A DNA stretch of 64,000 bases from Diphasiastrum complanatum (taxonomy: Eukaryota > Streptophyta > Lycopodiopsida > Lycopodiales > Lycopodiaceae): positions 70,278,252 to 70,342,251 of the forward strand of contig CM055092.1 in NCBI GenBank assembly GCA_029204225.1, in the 5' to 3' direction. Positions 21,131-32,671 of the stretch are shown here, piece by piece. How positions within the stretch are numbered: position 1 is the stretch's first letter; the number at the start of each line of letters is the position of its first letter. Made by a program: the position numbers and the translations under genes. Below the pieces are notes generated by a model. That model made no database searches. It had not been told where the DNA came from and saw only the letters and a list, made by a program, of their open reading frames with translations.

Positions 21131-24100
21131 TACAATACATAAAATATTTTACAATAATCAGTCTTTTTAACCCGATTTTTACCATAAGATTTTTAAAATT
21201 ATTTCAATTCAAGTCCAATTTTTTATGATAAAAATTGGCTAACAGACTTCGCATGTTATCACTATCCATGCCAAAGCCATTACATGAACCTATTATCCTT
21301 TTCAATCCTCTGGCATGCCACTCTTTTTTAGTTCTCTACTCTTGCATGTAAGCAAACCATTGACTATTTGTGAATTTTTCATTATTCCGTTAGTCTAGTT
21401 TTTTGTTTTGCAATTTTGAATCATGGAAAGGATGTCAATTGATGCCATTAGATTTTGTTCACTTTTCAAAGATTACCAAACCTCAAGAAGTGTTTGATAG
21501 CATTACATTGATGTATATGTGATTGGCTTTTGCCAATTGGTCTTGCATACTAAGGATTCATCCTTTGAGAGGGCACACCCCTCATCACTGCTCATGTGGA
21601 TGCTTGATGTGAATGATTTGATTTGGTATTTCTTCATCTATTAATGTACTTGATGACTAGTTCTTGGAATTCATTTACTCATAATAAAGAATGAGTAAAT
21701 TTCAAGAATAGTTTATGTGCAAGTCAAGTTTACATACAATTAGTCTAAAAGTATACCATGAAAAAGATGAGAAACTAGTACTAGAAAAGGTATAAAAGTA
21801 GAGCTTTGAGACTCTCATCTGTGGAGGAGGGGATTCATCTTTTTATACCAATCTATGTGGATGGAGCTCTCAATATAATATCTTGGAATGAATGTAAGAT
21901 GTGTTGAAAACTAGTGTTTAGGACCCTAAATGGATCCTCAAAAGATCCTCAAGAGTGACTTGGTTAATCAATCTATTGCAAAACTAGCACTCGAATCTTG
22001 ATCTAGATTGGCAATTTTGATCTGATCAAGCAAGAACAATCTAATTTTGATCAAGACACTATAACGAGCTCACACATGTGAAGTATAGTTTGTAGTATGG
22101 CCTAATAACAAAGAATCAACTTTTCTAAGTTTAGATTGCATTCACATAAAAAAATCTCAACACAAATGGTGTAAAAACTCAAAATTGTCAAGCGCTCCAA
22201 AATCATGATCTCTCCAACACTGAATGATTTGCAAGTACAAAGAGGATCCTATACTTGGCTGGTTGAGTAGGTACAACATGTGTTTAGGTACCAAAAATTC
22301 ATTAGGTTGAGCTACTCAAGTCAATTTGACATAACCATTAGGTATACAATCTATGGTAGTTAGATCAACACTAACTTCCTTGATTTTTGGAGGTAGCTCC
22401 TAAATTTTAGAAAACTTGACCAAACTTCTATCTAACTCCTATGATTAGGACCTAACTACCCCAGGCCTATTCCTCACATGAACATGGTCACACACGTGGA
22501 TTACAAAATGTACAATAAATTATAAGTTTATCAAGCTAATATTTGCCATTCACAAGATGGTGCTACTACAAGAAGATTTTTTAAATATCATGAGAGATCA
22601 AATAGAAGTTGATACATATTTGGAACTTTAAATTCTTGTGAGTAGACTCATAAAAATTTAGGCCGCATGACTCCCTTGGCACGTGCAAATCATCACCCTC
22701 CTAGAACTTTAATAGGAAATATGAAAATGATTTAGTATGGTCATTTTTGTCATAGACAAACTTTAAGCTTTATTGAGTGAAAATATCATATGACGGTTTC
22801 GATGTGCGAAAACAACAAAGTTTGGTTTCACACATGTGCTCGTTTAAGGCAAGAGCTCAATATGATGATATTTACTATGTTATTCAATAGTGTCTATGTT
22901 ATGCAACAATCTCAAGCATGTAAATGACTAGATCACCATAGTAGTACTATTATTAGTAAGTCAATGCTTTTAGCTACATATGTGAAAAACATAAATATGA
23001 AAATTAGAAAAAGACGCTATGAAAATATTTTACATGTGTTATCATCCAAGCATTTCTTTGTCACATATATAATATTTTTGGACCACCACATGGTTAGTAT
23101 TACAATTTTGTAGGTTGGATGTTATCTGTCAACAATAAAATTGCAATATGATGCTAGTACCCAAGAATGAAGCTAATTAACTCCCAAGGTTGCATTGTCC
23201 TTTATTCCACTATGTTACTATGCATATTGGAAATTAAACCAAGATTTCGATATGTAAGTAGCATAACCCAAATTGATATCATGGTTATGTTTCCTAGTGA
23301 TTTTCTTGCCTCCTCACTTCCAAGACACATAAAAAAAGAGCCAATGTGTCCTATTTGTATTCATCAAATTGCTTGCATGTTTTCAAGATCATACAAAAAT
23401 CTTCTAATGTATCATTTTCCCAAGTTGTGCCTCAAAAAATTGTTGCATAATTTTACTCATTTTGATATATTAAAATTGTTAATGAGGGTTATTGCAAATG
23501 ATTGTTCTTATGTTGGCATTTATGCATGTGAACCTTTTATAAAAAAAATACGCTAGGGCATATTTTGATAGCACAACTTTTCCATGTCTATTAAGGATTT
23601 ATGAAGTTATATATAAGTTTGCAACTTTTTTTTTATAAAGTAGAATGCCAATGTAGTAAGTTGTCATGCTCATGATTTATACAATGGAAACAAAGTATTA
23701 ATAATACATGCTCTTTTTCCAGGATAAAACTTGTTTTGGAGAGCTTGGTATGTTTAATTGTGTGATAAGGAATCTTTGAAGTTGATGCATGCGAAGTCTA
23801 TGATTTAAGTTAATGTTTATCCTTTGTACTTCAATTTTCAGCCACCTAATTGGCCCCACTATCAACAAACATATTTTTCACAGCTCACCTTCCTCCATGT
23901 CCAATGATTTTTTATGTCTACCCATCAGGTGCCAAGATGTTTATTAAAATGATTGGAGATAACATGAACTCAAATGTTACAATATCATCCATATTGAACT
24001 TAGAGATGGAAAGCATAGCTCAATGTCAAAGCAAATACTAATAATCCCATCACATCAAATGGTTTGAATGTTCTAAAAAATAGTAAAATAAAATCAAAAT

Positions 24101-25022
24101 GCTAGGCCATTAGTCATTAATACAAGGGTGTATTAGGTGAACAAAGTCTAAAAAAAATCTTTTATATCCACCACATTCAAGATGCACATGATAAATATTG
24201 TAGTTTACAAACATATTTTTTGAGCACATTACTATCTTGATATTGTTGATTCCTTCCACTTATCTTTATCCTCCTAGGAAGAGAAAATGAAAATTTTCAA
24301 TATGATAAATTACAAAATTTATATTAAGACAAACAACAACTAGAAATAAATTGCAAATCCAAAAGGCGCCAACTAGTTTCCCTACTTACATGTGCAAAAG
24401 CAAAAACAACCCCCATTACAAACCAAGAGAGGATATCTAACCAAGCTACATGATGGGCACTAAAATTATATATCAGTGGATTACAAACAACTCAAGAAAT
24501 TATACAAGTTTTTGATTTATTTGTTGTCCATGATAGGAATGTTGCTCTCAAAATATATGTTTCGGCTACAACTACCCAATCAATAAAATTGGAAAACCTA
24601 GCTATTAAGAAAGTCTTCTTTTGACATGATCTTTAAGTACATATGTAGTTAATAGATCAAAGAGCTATTGATTTAAGAAAAGAGTAAGTTATGGTGTGCC
24701 AAATATATTGGGGTGTTGAAAAAATTTCAGCACCCAAATGTAATTCTTTCCTTGACATATAAGATAAATTTCTTTGTAAAATCTATTACAAACAAATATG
24801 CATAATATAAACAAGATTGAAGCCAATAAGTCATAAAATAAAGGTTAAAAAGATCAATAACCGTTCATGAGCAAAGTCCCCATTTAATATGATGTAAGGA
24901 GAGCTTGATCATACAACTTCTAGACTCAAGAGAACATGGACCAAAAAGAGAGTATAGCTTAACAAAATCAGCACACCAAAAATGGAGGCCAGAAGTGTCA
25001 ATATGATTACGTTCAAAGATCT
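21131..25022. other. AT-rich intergenic sequence; nothing recognised
   Basis: Almost 4 kb with only short frames. A 129-codon frame at 23167-23556 has no recognisable motif and an amino-acid content typical of AT-rich chance frames. No terminal repeats or structured elements were found. Confidence 0.3.
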
Positions 25023-25295
25023 TTGATCCCTGGACAAATATCCGATGTTAAAAATGACAGATGTTATACTTTTAAGATGTCCACTATCGGACCAGCTTCA
25101 GGTGTTAATATTGTCACAAATGCAAATAGGTGGCGGATTTGCTTCGATCATGTGAAAAGAATAAATTTACGCAACATCCAAAGTTTGCAAATGCTAGCTG
25201 CACTTGAAATGAAGGTTGAAAACACGAAAGCCCAAGTAAAATTTTGGGAAATGTTGAATGGCATTATGAAAAATCATGGCTTGGAAATAGACTAG
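25023..25295 (+). other. Short unrecognised open frame (90 codons)
   Basis: Encodes SDVKNDRCYTFKMSTIGPAS and a helical C-terminal part (MLAALEMKVENTKAQVKFWE). Composition is more protein-like than nearby frames, but I recognise no family. It may be a gag or ORF1 fragment upstream of the zinc-knuckle remnant at 26 kb. Confidence 0.22.
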
Positions 25296-26080
25296 CCTCA
25301 TTTATGTGTTTATCAATTTCAGAAGTATGTATGCTTACAAAGGACTACATAGCCTGTTGCTAGCCTCATTTACGTGTTTCAAAATTTTGGAAGTATGTTT
25401 GCTTTGGAAACATTTTGTGCTTTTGGATTGGTCTTCTATGTGTACTCTTGTCTGGGTATTGTAGTGTTGGTATATTTCTTCTTGTTTGCCATTGAATCAA
25501 ACAAGGCTTGTACAGCAAAATGCACCCAAAAGTCAGTTACATAAAAATCGAGTTCTCCACATGTAATCCTAAATGAAAAACATTGTACGGAATATAGCAC
25601 ATTATCTTGTTGTATGATTGATCCGCTACTTGCGATATATGTTTTAAACATTAATAAACTAATATTTTGCACCCCAAACCTTGATACAAAACACTAAGCT
25701 TTACTACTTCTAGAAATATTGAGAGGCTTGATGTTTTAAAAATGATAGCACACCATGTTTACTCACAAAATGCCAAACCCCTGTTGAATTCACCGGCCGG
25801 CTAGAGAAATCTCATCACGGGTCACAACGGCGACGACAATATCAGATTTGAGACTACATCGAGAGAATCATCTTATTAATCAATTATCTAGGCATCTTAT
25901 TGATCAATCATCTTATCGAGAGAAGTAGGAGCCACTGCAGCACTACCACCACAATTACTACTGACTTTCTTCTTGCGATGATTGAAGAATGGCCTACAAT
26001 TGATATTAAGTAGAGAAATCCCTAGTCGATAGATGAAGCAGTAGCAAAAGTGATAGTACCAGAAAATGCACAGATAGCCA

Positions 26081-26837
26081 TTGCCCAAGCATCTAAGATA
26101 TCACAAGCCGTGTGTGAACCTCAAGAGCGATATGTGGGAAGCAAATCTATTTTTGAGGAAAAATCCTTTCAACACTTATGTACTAGTACCAATACATACT
26201 GTAGAACCCTATCAACCAGTTCAAAGTAGAAATGATCCTTCTAGAAACCAACTAAAAAACTCAGAGAGGATGCAAATCCAAGCTGCAATGACTATTAGAA
26301 ATCTACATGTAGAAAGGGGGTATGAGAGTACTGGGTCTGTCTATTAACTCAGAACTTGATGATGTGAAAACCATGTTGAAAGGGTACATGGATGTTATGA
26401 ACGCAAATATTTCTACCTTAGCTTCAGATGTGAACTTTTTGAAAAGACAATAGAACATGATTAAACAAAGGCGTAACACAGATAAGCTCTTACCGTTAGT
26501 ATGTCGACATTGCCAAGACAATCATCTCAATGGGAACTGTCTTAATATGGTTTGTGCGTATTGCAAGAAGACAAGGCATCTAGAAGATAGATGTTGGAGT
26601 TGAAGAAAAGAGAGGCATTGAAAATTGGAAATCGTTTCCATGGCCATATCAATCATAGACCTCTTGAAAGTAATGGAGCAAGCCCTTCAAGACCAATGAT
26701 GTTTCTTCAAAGAGACACTGGATACACTCCTTCAGATAAAGGAAAAAACAAGGTAGAAGAAGAAAGACCTCCAATCAATGTGATCGACATTGAACCACTT
26801 GAGGGTATTGCAAGCATGCAATTAATGTGTGATTCTT
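26081..26837 (+). pseudogene. Retrotransposon gag remnant with two zinc knuckles
   Basis: The plus strand encodes a helical region (LKGYMDVMNANISTLASDVN) followed by CRHCQDNHLNGNC and CAYCKKTRHLEDRC. These are two CCHC-type knuckles (C-x2-C-x3/4-H-x4-C) that bind nucleic acid in Gag. Frameshifts at about 26347 and 26590 break the frame. No protease or RT follows; a long GA tract begins at 26950. Lineage cannot be decided from gag alone. Confidence 0.6.
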
Positions 26838-26940
26838 GATCCGAAATGGAAGGTCTCGGTTATATGAGGTTCGGAGTGGATTTATGCTAGGTGTGAGCAA
26901 GTTGATTTGAAGAGCTTAAAATTCTAGAAATTCAATGGTA

Positions 26941-27126
<186 letters not shown>

Positions 27127-28290
27127 AAAAAATCAGATCCAAAATATCACAGATGGATCAATAGATCTTTAGCTAAATTTGGTTACACATCTAGATTCAT
27201 GTACAAGCTAAAAATCATGAACCTATCATGTTAGAACTTGGAATTAGATCTAATCACAATCAACATGATCCAATATAGTATTGTCTCTCAAAAAATCAAA
27301 TTTTCATTAACTGGGTATTTGTCTGGGAAAACTCACTGTGAAAAAAATTAATCCTAACCCCATTTCATAGACTTTACAGTTAGGATAGAAAAATTATTCC
27401 TCAACCATTTTCCTAGTTAGGTCCAGAGAATTGGTAATTTCATTCTCAGATGTCGATTTAGCTGGATTTTTTGATCACCCCCACCAAATCGATTACGGCT
27501 TTCACCAAAGCAATACTGGTGCAAAGTGACAAAATTTCCAGCAAGTTCACATGTGTGGGGAATGATCCACAAATGTGATTGATCCTATTAAGCTTTATTC
27601 TGAGCACAAAAAACTGATTCTAGATTGAATAGCAAGATCTAGTACAAAATTTAATGGCTTAATCACAATCTAGCATGCTAAGAATCAGAGAATGATAGCT
27701 TTGATTTCAAGAGAGCAAAAAATACAAGAATTTAGTGTATGAGCATAAGCCTCAACACAAGTTAGAGAGAGAAAGAGAGAGAGAGATATTGAAGCAAATG
27801 ATGGTGTAGATCCAAAATGGCGTGGAATAGCTTCAAAGCTTTGCCAGTTTTTTTTTTTAAACAACATATAACAGTCGTCTATAAGAGCAATTAGGTCAAG
27901 CGCCCATCCTTTAGCATATGTTATCCTTATTATAAAGCAAATCGTATGCATAATGGGGGGCCATCTGCATAGCTGTAGATGCGCCATACTCAAATATCAT
28001 AATTCTGTTTAATCAAGTATTCTAAATGAGTTGAAATAGAACCATCACATGAGAGGATGAGATTCTGCTCATTATAGCATGCTTCAAGCAACGTTTAATA
28101 AACACAAAAGTGTATTCAAAAGGTAGTCCATCGCACCACTGGTGGATTGCCCTCTACCTTATTGGTAGAGCGCCCATATACATACATAAACCACTCAAAA
28201 ACGTCTGTTGTTATGCCTGAAAAAGTATGATTTACATCCCTATAGACAATCGCTATCCATTGGCAAAAAAATGGCATTCATTTGAGTAGT
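27127..28290. other. No recognised gene
   Basis: AT-rich, with a minor GA run near 27766-27788. No coding similarity seen. Confidence 0.3.
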
Positions 28291-28816
28291 TGTTATGTAT
28301 CCATAAGGGCACACAACATGAAACTTGAGGTGACGGTCTCACTTATAAAATAGAATGGTAATCTGGAGCTATAGGTCTTTTGGATGCCATGTGTCAATGT
28401 CTTATTGGCACGTAATGGCTCATTGTTATGGACCCGCGTTAGTGTGCACAACTGCCACGTGTCGTTAGTCATGCGTGACTCCTATGGTCGAAGATGACCC
28501 CACCTGGAATATGTATATAGAGGTGGATCTCCATGAGCTTGTCATTCATTCTCTCTTGGAGAATAAAGAGCTCTTCCACTAGTGGTCAAGTCGGGATGAT
28601 TATCTAGGCCTCAGGATGTAGGTAGGTGAGGGTCGAGGGTAAGGCATGGTGGTATGGGACTCCATGGCTTATTGGAGATTCGAGCTTGCTTGATGGTGGT
28701 CTATAGCTCCAATGCACGGGGGTGAGGTGGCAATACCTCTATGGTTGGGTGGTGACGTAGTGTTCGTCACCTGATTGTGCTTTAGCAATGACCAGATCGA
28801 CAATGGGATTCTAACA
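28291..28816 (+). repeat. LTR copy 1
   Basis: Starts TGTTATGTATCC and ends TTCTAACA. It is about 85-90% identical to 28843-29344. A TATA-like element (ATATGTATATAGAGG) sits near 28508-28522, about 60% into the LTR, as expected for a promoter at the U3/R border. Confidence 0.75.
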
Positions 28817-28842
28817 TTTGGTATCAGAGCCACCGATGGGAA
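28817..28842 (+). other. 26 bp spacer with tRNA-iMet primer-binding site and purine tract
   Basis: It reads TGGTATCAGAGCC (the complement of the initiator Met tRNA 3' end, 28819-28831), then GATGGGAA directly before the next LTR. So both the primer-binding site and a minimal polypurine-like tract lie in 26 bp. Confidence 0.7.
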
Positions 28843-29344
28843 TGTTACGTACCCATAAGGGCACGCAATAGGAAACTTGAGTTGACGGTCTCGATTATGG
28901 GATGGAACACTGATATGAAAATATAGGTCTTTTGGGTGGCATGTGTCAATGTCTTATTGGCGCGCGGTGGCTTGTTGTTATAGACCCGCATCAGTGTTCA
29001 CAACTGTCGCGTGTCGTTGGTCATGCGTGACTCCTATGGCTGGAGATGACCCCACCTAGACTATGTATATAGAGGTGGATCTCCATGAGCTTGTCATTCA
29101 TTCTCTCTTGGAGAATGAAGAGCTCTTCCACTGGTGGTCAGGTCAGGACAATTATCTAGGCCTCAGGATGTAGGTACGCGAGGGTCGAGGGTAAGGCATG
29201 GTGGTATGGGACACCATGGCTTATCGGAGATCCGTGAGCTTGCTTGATGGTGGTCTATAGCTCACTCTATGGTTGGGCGGTAACGTAGCGTTCGTCACCT
29301 GATTGTGCTTTAGCAGTGATCGGATCGATGATGAGATTCTAACA
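28843..29344 (+). repeat. LTR copy 2
   Basis: Starts TGTTACGTACCC and ends TTCTAACA. Compared with copy 1 it lacks a short stretch near 28710-28735. It is followed by a decayed Ty3 element, of which it may be the 5' LTR, although no primer-binding site follows it. Confidence 0.75.
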
Positions 29345-29905
29345 TTTAATTTTTTCCTCCACCTCCTCCTCTTGATCGTACAATTGTACCTACACCTCCT
29401 CCTAAGCCTAAGGAAAAGCCTTCGAGGAGTTCTAGGTGTTTCTTTGGGTCATAAGGCCAAGAGGTTAAGGTGGTGACTCAAAAGGTGAGTGGGGACGTGA
29501 CCCAAGTGACCCTTGGGTGAGGTGGCGTAGGGAGGGTGGTGGCCATCTGTTATGAGGGTAGGTGGACCCCATAAGGGGTTGCCACTTGTTTTTGGAGCCC
29601 ATGTGCTTGCTAGGTGGCGTCCATAAGGCTCGCTACCCATCAAGGCCATTTAGGAAGGAAAATGAGTGGGATGGGGGGGGGGGGGGTGTTAAAGGCTCCA
29701 TCTTCACCATTGATGAGCTTAATTGTGGCCTAGTCTCCTTGAGTCTTTCTCTCAAGCTTCCTAAGCCACTTTTTTGCGAAGCCCTTGCCGTTTTTCTTTT
29801 GTTTCCTTCCTTAGTGTGCCATGGATCCTGCTATGCCCTCGGGTGCAGGACTATCTTCACCACCTCCTCCTCGTAGATACCAGCCAACTTGTTTAGGCCC
29901 TAAAT

Positions 29906-30535
29906 TTGCTTCAAAACCAAATCCTGGGCATGCAAGCTAAGCATTCTGCGATTGAGCAAGAGTGGCATTCTTCAACGCACTCGCGGACCACTCTCCTGTA
30001 TCCTATGTTTAATCTGGAATTCTTTTCTAGTGAAAAGAAGGAGCATCCTGCTATTGTTCTGTCATGGCTTGATCGGTGGAATAGTCATTTTTGCATGCAC
30101 GACTTGCTTGATAGTACAAAGATTGCCTCTGTCCTCATGTTCTTATGCGAAAAGGCATTCACATGGTGGCAGGATTTGAAGGAGAGGGATGGTGGCCCTT
30201 CCACTTGGGATGCCTTCCAAGAAGCCTTTAAAATGGCTTTTCTTCTAGTCTTGGATGATTTTGAGCATTGGTGGCGTTTCGCCACCGTGCAGATGGATAC
30301 TAGACCGTTAGATGGCTATATCCAAGAATTCCAGGAGATTTTACCCTAATTCACTTCGTGAATCGATCTTATCCTGTTAAAATTACATTTCATATTGGGA
30401 ATTTCGAAAGAATTTGAGCTAGAAGTGCGGCGTAACCAACCGCAGACTATCGAAGATACTGGTCGCTTTGCAGAAATCTTCGATAACGCCTGTTTTTCCT
30501 CCCGCAAGGGGCAAATTTTGCCCAAGGCTGATAAA
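29906..30535 (+). pseudogene. Ty3/gypsy gag
   Basis: The frame encodes LSWLDRWNSHFCMHDLLDST, FTWWQDLKERDGGPSTWDAF and YIQEFQEILP, matching the Retrotrans_gag fold ('W...........A..WW......TW..F...F...F'). After a stop at 30349 the similarity continues in another frame, through FELEVRRNQPQTIEDT. A degenerate zinc knuckle with CFTCMEK follows near 30650. Confidence 0.72.
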
Positions 30536-30859
30536 AAAAAAAAGATTTTTCAAGAAGCGGGGTAGAGACAAGGTGGACACCGGTTCCTAGGGCGGGGAAA
30601 AGCTCGTCAAGTCGGATCGCACAGACTATGACAAGGCAAGAATCGGCGGCTTGTGCTTCACCTGCATGGAGAAGCCATCTGTCAAAAGATTGCCAAAAGA
30701 AAAAGCAATTTGTTTCTTTGCAGGAAATCTAAATCTTTTAAAGCACCAGGTAACTCTGGTATTTCTTTTGTTGATTTATCATTTAAGGATGGCACTAGTT
30801 GTGAAAATTGTTGTTTTAATACAACTATTTTTGTCCTCCACGATCTCATTCGTATGAAT

Positions 30860-31168
30860 AGAATTGTAGGACGCCAAGCTGTGAATGTTCTTTGTGAGGA
30901 TGGTTCCACACATAACTTCATAAATGCTAAACTGGTGCAGAAGCTCAAGGCGGCTATTGTGCCAAGTAATCACTTGTATGTGGTGAAAATGGCATCGGGG
31001 GAAGATTTGGCTTGGGATCAGCTTGTTCCTCAGCTTTCGCTTCAGATTCAAGATTATGTTGAACCGCTAGATTTTCATATAATGAATTTGGATAGCATAG
31101 ACATAATTTTAGGAAAACAGTGGTTTTACTCTAAAAATGAGTCTAAGAAAGGATTATGTTACACATAG
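30860..31168 (+). pseudogene. Ty3/gypsy aspartic protease with altered active site
   Basis: The frame contains VNVLCEDGSTHNFINAKLVQ and, near the end, LDSIDIILGKQWF. In Ty3 proteases the first block reads 'L.DSGSTHNFI'. Here the catalytic Asp position is Glu and the next residue Asp, so the triad is lost. The second block matches 'D.ILG..WL'. The gene is inactive even where the frame is open. Confidence 0.7.
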
Positions 31169-31365
31169 TATTACTTTTTGCATAAGAGCTAGCTGATTGA
31201 GCTAAAAGGCAATGTAAATAGGCTTTTTGATCCTATGGTTTCTGCTTTAGAAGTTGTTGAATATTTGAAAGATTCTGATAATAAAGTTTATCTTTGTTTT
31301 TTAAAATATGCAATTTATGTGGATGACCATGCAGTATAGAGTCTAAATATTAATTTATCACACAT

Positions 31366-32200
31366 TTGCCTTTGAATGTGCCTTTAATCAATCCCTTAAG
31401 TTTTAATTCACCTGAAAGAATAATATTTAACAAGCTTAGGCAAGAGTATAGTGATGTTTTTCTTGATAAACTCTCTGATGGCCTACCTCCCCAAAGGAAT
31501 GTTGACCATCAGATAGAGTTGCTTCCTAGAAGCCAACATGTATCTCTTTTTCCGTACAGAGTTAGCATCAAGGAAGAGGATGAAACTTCTAAGCAGTTAC
31601 AAGAACTCGTTAGAATGGGCCATATTTGGCCTAGTAAGTCCCCTTGGGGAGCACCAATCCTTTAAGTTAATAAAAAGGATGGCAGCACACGTTTATGTGG
31701 CGACTTTAAAAAGTTAAATGATTTAACCATCGAGAACATATATCTCTTACCTAGTATGGATGATCTTATGGATCGTCTGAATGGAGCTAAATATTTCTCC
31801 AAGATTGATCTTAGATCAGGATACCATCAGATACAGATTAGGAACGAAGATGTTCCTAAGACTGGATTTCGATCTAGGTATGACCATTATGAGTTTTAAG
31901 TGTTACATTTGGATGACATATTAATTTATAGTCGGACCCTTGAGGAGCATGAAGAGCATCTTCGTATTTTCTTGGATCTTCTCAGACAAGAAAAGCTCTA
32001 TGCTAAGGAGTCGAAATGTGAGTTTTTCCAAACTAAACTCAAATATCTGGGCCATGTCATATCCGATAAAGGTCTTGAAATCGATTATGACAAAGTCCAT
32101 AACGTATGAGAATGGCCGAGACCTCAGACAATTCGTGATGTGAAATCCTTTTCGAGCTTCACAGGATATTTTCACAGGTTTATTTTGGACTATGCCTTAA
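31366..32200 (+). pseudogene. Ty3/gypsy reverse transcriptase with internal deletion
   Basis: Recognised blocks are [77 protein letters not shown] and YLGHVISDKGLEID. About 30 residues normally between the 'Y.HYEF' block and the YLDD box (the 'MPFGL.NAP.TF' segment) are missing at about 31900, so the palm is broken. Two stops also interrupt it. Confidence 0.8.
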
Positions 32201-32240
32201 TTGCATTGCCCTTAACAAACGTTCTTAAGGGGGTGAAGAA

Positions 32241-32645
32241 ATGTATCCACAAAAAATGAATGAGAGTTTTAAGACTCTCAAGCACTATGTTTCTACAGCT
32301 CCAATTTTACACATTGTCAATCCTAACCAGCCCTTTGTGGTTGATACGGATGCTAGCGACTTTGTTGTTGGAGCGGTCCTTTATCAGGATGGTAGACCAA
32401 TTGTTTTTGAAAGCAAGAAGCTGGATACGAGGTGTTCTATCTATGAGAAGGAGCTTTTTACAGTCATTCATACATTAAAAATCTGGAGGCATTATCCTTA
32501 TGGTGCCAGATTTATGGTGACGACTGATCACCAATCCCTTAAGTATATTTGTGATGCCAAGGACCTTCGTGGTCGTAAGGCTATGGCACTAGAGCATAAA
32601 ATGACTTGGAAATTCTTTGAGTATATTCATATGGCATTAGTTAGT
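32241..32645 (+). pseudogene. Ty3/gypsy RNase H, 3'-truncated
   Basis: The frame reads FKTLKHYVSTAPIL, VDTDASDFVVGAVLYQDGRP, YEKELFTVIHTLKIWRHYPY and MVTTDHQSLKYI, the standard Ty3 RNase H sequence order. Similarity ends at about 32640 next to the 3' end of the DUF506 gene on the other strand, so this is the truncation point. The long open frame beyond it is antisense to DUF506. Confidence 0.8.
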
Positions 32646-32671
32646 GGTGTATTTGTTGGCATGGTATGTCA

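Larger units (their letters stand above)
29345..32645 (+). mobile_element. Decayed Ty3/gypsy element (gag, protease, RT, RNase H)
   Basis: Domains follow the Ty3 order on the plus strand: gag about 29906-30535, zinc knuckle about 30640-30710, protease about 30860-31168, RT 31366-32200, RNase H 32241-32640. Integrase and the 3' LTR are missing; the element ends in the 3' flank of the DUF506 gene. Stops and deletions occur in every domain. Confidence 0.75.

Noticed and set aside
23167-23556. 129-codon frame
   Set aside because: Composition fits AT-rich chance frames and no motif was seen.
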